Virus record (IMG/VR): IMGVR_UViG_3300044972_001210
Coordinates: 1 to 31,742 of that record
Source: a virus
DNA: 31,742 bases
Reading direction: 5' to 3' (one strand)
Below, one piece after another: positions 30,325 to 31,742 of the stretch (position 1 is its first letter; each line of letters begins with the position of its first letter). The position numbers were made by a program, and so were the translations under genes. The notes beneath the pieces were generated by a model. The model was given only the letters and a program-made list of their open reading frames with translations, did no database searches and was not told where the DNA came from.

Positions 30325-31742
30325 TTATCTTAGTAGGGTTACCGTTCCTTCGTAATAATATACTTTACCATCATAAGCAGAAACCTTTACTCTCCAAACA
30401 TAAACGTCTTGTTGTGAGTCTTCTCTTTTGTAGGTACCGTCCCAACCTTCATTTTTATCTTTAGTTTTCCATAGAATTTCTCCCCATCTATTAAACAACA
30501 TAGCTTCGAATGTTTTTTCTCCGCTAACTGTAATGTAGAATTTATTATTTCTATCAGGTCCTGTTCTTTCAGGACTAAACGCTGTTGGAGCAAAAACAAT
30601 AACATCAGGACCTATAGTTAGTATATTTGAGGTTGAATCTAAACAAGTAACATCTTCATATGTAAAACTTGAAGTTAAGTTTACCCAATATCCTGAAGTG
30701 TCTGCTAGATAATTTTTAATTGGATTGATTTGAGTTGAAGTGTCTTCAGTATCAGGAAAGTCAAAAGACCATAAGTATTTAACACTATCTAATCCCCATC
30801 GAATCTGAGTTTGATTGATAAATTTAAATTTAGGAAATGCTACTGTTGTAAAATTAGGTTCATTAATAAACTGAGCATCAGGTACAGGTAGTATTTTTAT
30901 ATAATCTTCTTTTGTTAATACACTCTGACAAACACCTCCACCCCAATCATTTGTTACTATTAAAGTTACATCATACCAATTTCTATTAGCAGTATCATAT
31001 TTAATATTAATTGGATTAGCTATGGTTGATATACCGTTATTACCAAACTCCCATTCATATTTTATATTACTTAATGGTTTTCTAACTATTGAAGTAAAAT
31101 CAACTCTACCTGGTTCACACTGAATTAATGGATTACCAATAAAATTAAATTGTGGTAACGGTTCTATAATTAATTGAATATCATCTTTAGCTGAAGGACA
31201 AACACCTTCTTCAACACTTTCCAAAGTAATTAAAACTCTACCATTTCTAACATCTAATGATGTATCACCGATTCCATAATTATATAGTTGAATCAAATCA
31301 TTACCTTGTCTTACAAATGATCCATCACCATTAGTTTTCCAAATAATATCTTTAACCCATTTTTTATCACCATTTAATATAAATTGTTTATCTTCACATT
31401 GTTGGTATGGATTAGAATTTAGTATATCAATCTGTGGTTGAGTTTGTATTAATATAAGATCTGCTGTAGTATCTGTACATTTGGTTATTGGGTTTGTATA
31501 TTCAAATTTAACTCTATATTTTCCTTCATATTGTTTTGATTTAGGAGAAATACTTGGATCAAATTCATTTCCAACAACTCCTTCACCTGACCATTTACCT
31601 ACATTTCCTCCGGGTTGTATACTTGTTAATTCTAATGTAGATAAACTTGAACAAATAGTGTCAGGCAAATCTATTTTAACAATAGGTAAACCATTAACTA
31701 CTACCTCTATACTATCATCAACTAAACAACCACTTGAATTAT
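30325..31742 (-). CDS. T9SS type B / gliding motility-associated surface protein with Ig/PKD-like repeats (5' partial)
   Basis: The frame is open to the right edge; the Met-like start at 31668 is a TTG inside the protein and the reading continues upstream (SSGCLVDDSIEVVV). Several ~80-100 residue units, each with a 'C.(d/s)......i.i...P......' boundary, look like PKD/Ig-like repeats of Bacteroidota adhesins. The last ~90 residues, starting APTAFSPERTG, with EAMLFNRWGEILWKT, GWDGTYK and YVWRVKV...YYEGTVTLLR, match the gliding motility-associated C-terminal (T9SS type B) domain. The usual NxDGxND calcium-like motif is altered here (ERTGPDRNN). Such proteins are exported to the cell surface or medium. 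The promoter of the next phage gene lies 14 nt further on. Whether the gene is phage-borne cannot be proved from one window. Confidence 0.85.
   Translation of the reverse strand, partial: NSSGCLVDDSIEVVVNGLPIVKIDLPDTICSSLSTLELTSIQPGGNVGKWSGEGVVGNEFDPSISPKSKQYEGKYRVKFEYTNPITKCTDTTADLILIQTQPQIDILNSNPYQQCEDKQFILNGDKKWVKDIIWKTNGDGSFVRQGNDLIQLYNYGIGDTSLDVRNGRVLITLESVEEGVCPSAKDDIQLIIEPLPQFNFIGNPLIQCEPGRVDFTSIVRKPLSNIKYEWEFGNNGISTIANPINIKYDTANRNWYDVTLIVTNDWGGGVCQSVLTKEDYIKILPVPDAQFINEPNFTTVAFPKFKFINQTQIRWGLDSVKYLWSFDFPDTEDTSTQINPIKNYLADTSGYWVNLTSSFTYEDVTCLDSTSNILTIGPDVIVFAPTAFSPERTGPDRNNKFYITVSGEKTFEAMLFNRWGEILWKTKDKNEGWDGTYKREDSQQDVYVWRVKVSAYDGKVYYYEGTVTLLR

Noticed and set aside
30387-30605. Minus-strand 72-codon frame inside the T9SS type B domain
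   Set aside because: It overlaps the conserved sorting domain in a different frame; the domain match decides the real frame.
1-31742. Integrated prophage with host flanks at both edges
   Set aside because: No integrase, attachment-site repeat or tRNA was seen, T4-like phages are normally not integrating, and the T9SS genes lie 14-65 bp from phage signals. It cannot be fully excluded without the flanking sequence.
1-31742. tRNA genes and CRISPR arrays
   Set aside because: No cloverleaf-like GGTTC/GATTC-TYC arrangement or regularly spaced repeats were seen on reading; the only tandem repeats are the short coding ones listed.

Overview
The window is part of a T4-like (contractile-tailed, large myovirus) phage genome whose host is almost certainly a member of the Bacteroidota. 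The phage assignment rests on recognisable T4 counterparts: large terminase (gp17), tail sheath (gp18), tail tube (gp19, two copies), portal (gp20, two copies), head-completion nuclease (gp4), baseplate hub/assembly protein (gp26-like), late sigma factor (gp55), DNA ligase (gp30) and clamp-loader ATPase (gp44). The host assignment rests on the two partial genes at the window edges, which carry type IX secretion system (T9SS) C-terminal sorting domains (type A on the left, gliding-motility/type B on the right), on the AT-rich composition, and on the general lack of strong Shine-Dalgarno sequences. No tRNA, CRISPR array or insertion sequence was seen.

Layout. All complete genes are on the minus strand and are read from right to left. 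In order of transcription: a T9SS type B protein (30325 to right edge); a large virion protein (851 aa); a probable small terminase; large terminase; an oversized sheath; two tail tube paralogues; a gp26-like hub protein overlapping a small gp51-like ORF; a Lys/Glu-rich 457 aa protein; dCMP deaminase; an ECF-type sigma factor; a membrane protein; a RecB-like PD-(D/E)XK nuclease; a 173 aa unknown; two membrane/coiled-coil proteins; two paralogous virion-like proteins; a 953 aa protein with a repeat-rich acidic tail; two unknowns; the gp55-like sigma factor; the gp4 nuclease; a 202 aa unknown; two portal paralogues; DNA ligase; clamp loader; and a guanylate-kinase-like enzyme. The last gene converges on the plus-strand T9SS type A gene at the left edge.

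Regulation visible in the sequence. A GATATATAA-type motif lies 18-71 nt upstream of six gene starts on the coding strand, all structural or unassigned genes, and twice directly follows a strong rho-independent terminator. It resembles the T4 late promoter (TATAAATA), which fits the gp55-like sigma factor encoded here. A different 13-nt motif, GACCGTATATTTA, occurs identically 18-20 nt upstream of the DNA ligase and dCMP deaminase genes, and looks like a promoter class for replication/nucleotide genes. The phage therefore seems to carry two sigma factors and two promoter types.

The most notable features are: (1) a 9-A run at the end of the 953 aa gene, where a -1 shift would add about 58 residues that continue the protein's own LxxAP repeat pattern; (2) T9SS export domains adjoining phage genes on both sides; (3) duplicated portal, tail tube and other virion genes; (4) two sigma factors matched by two promoter motifs.
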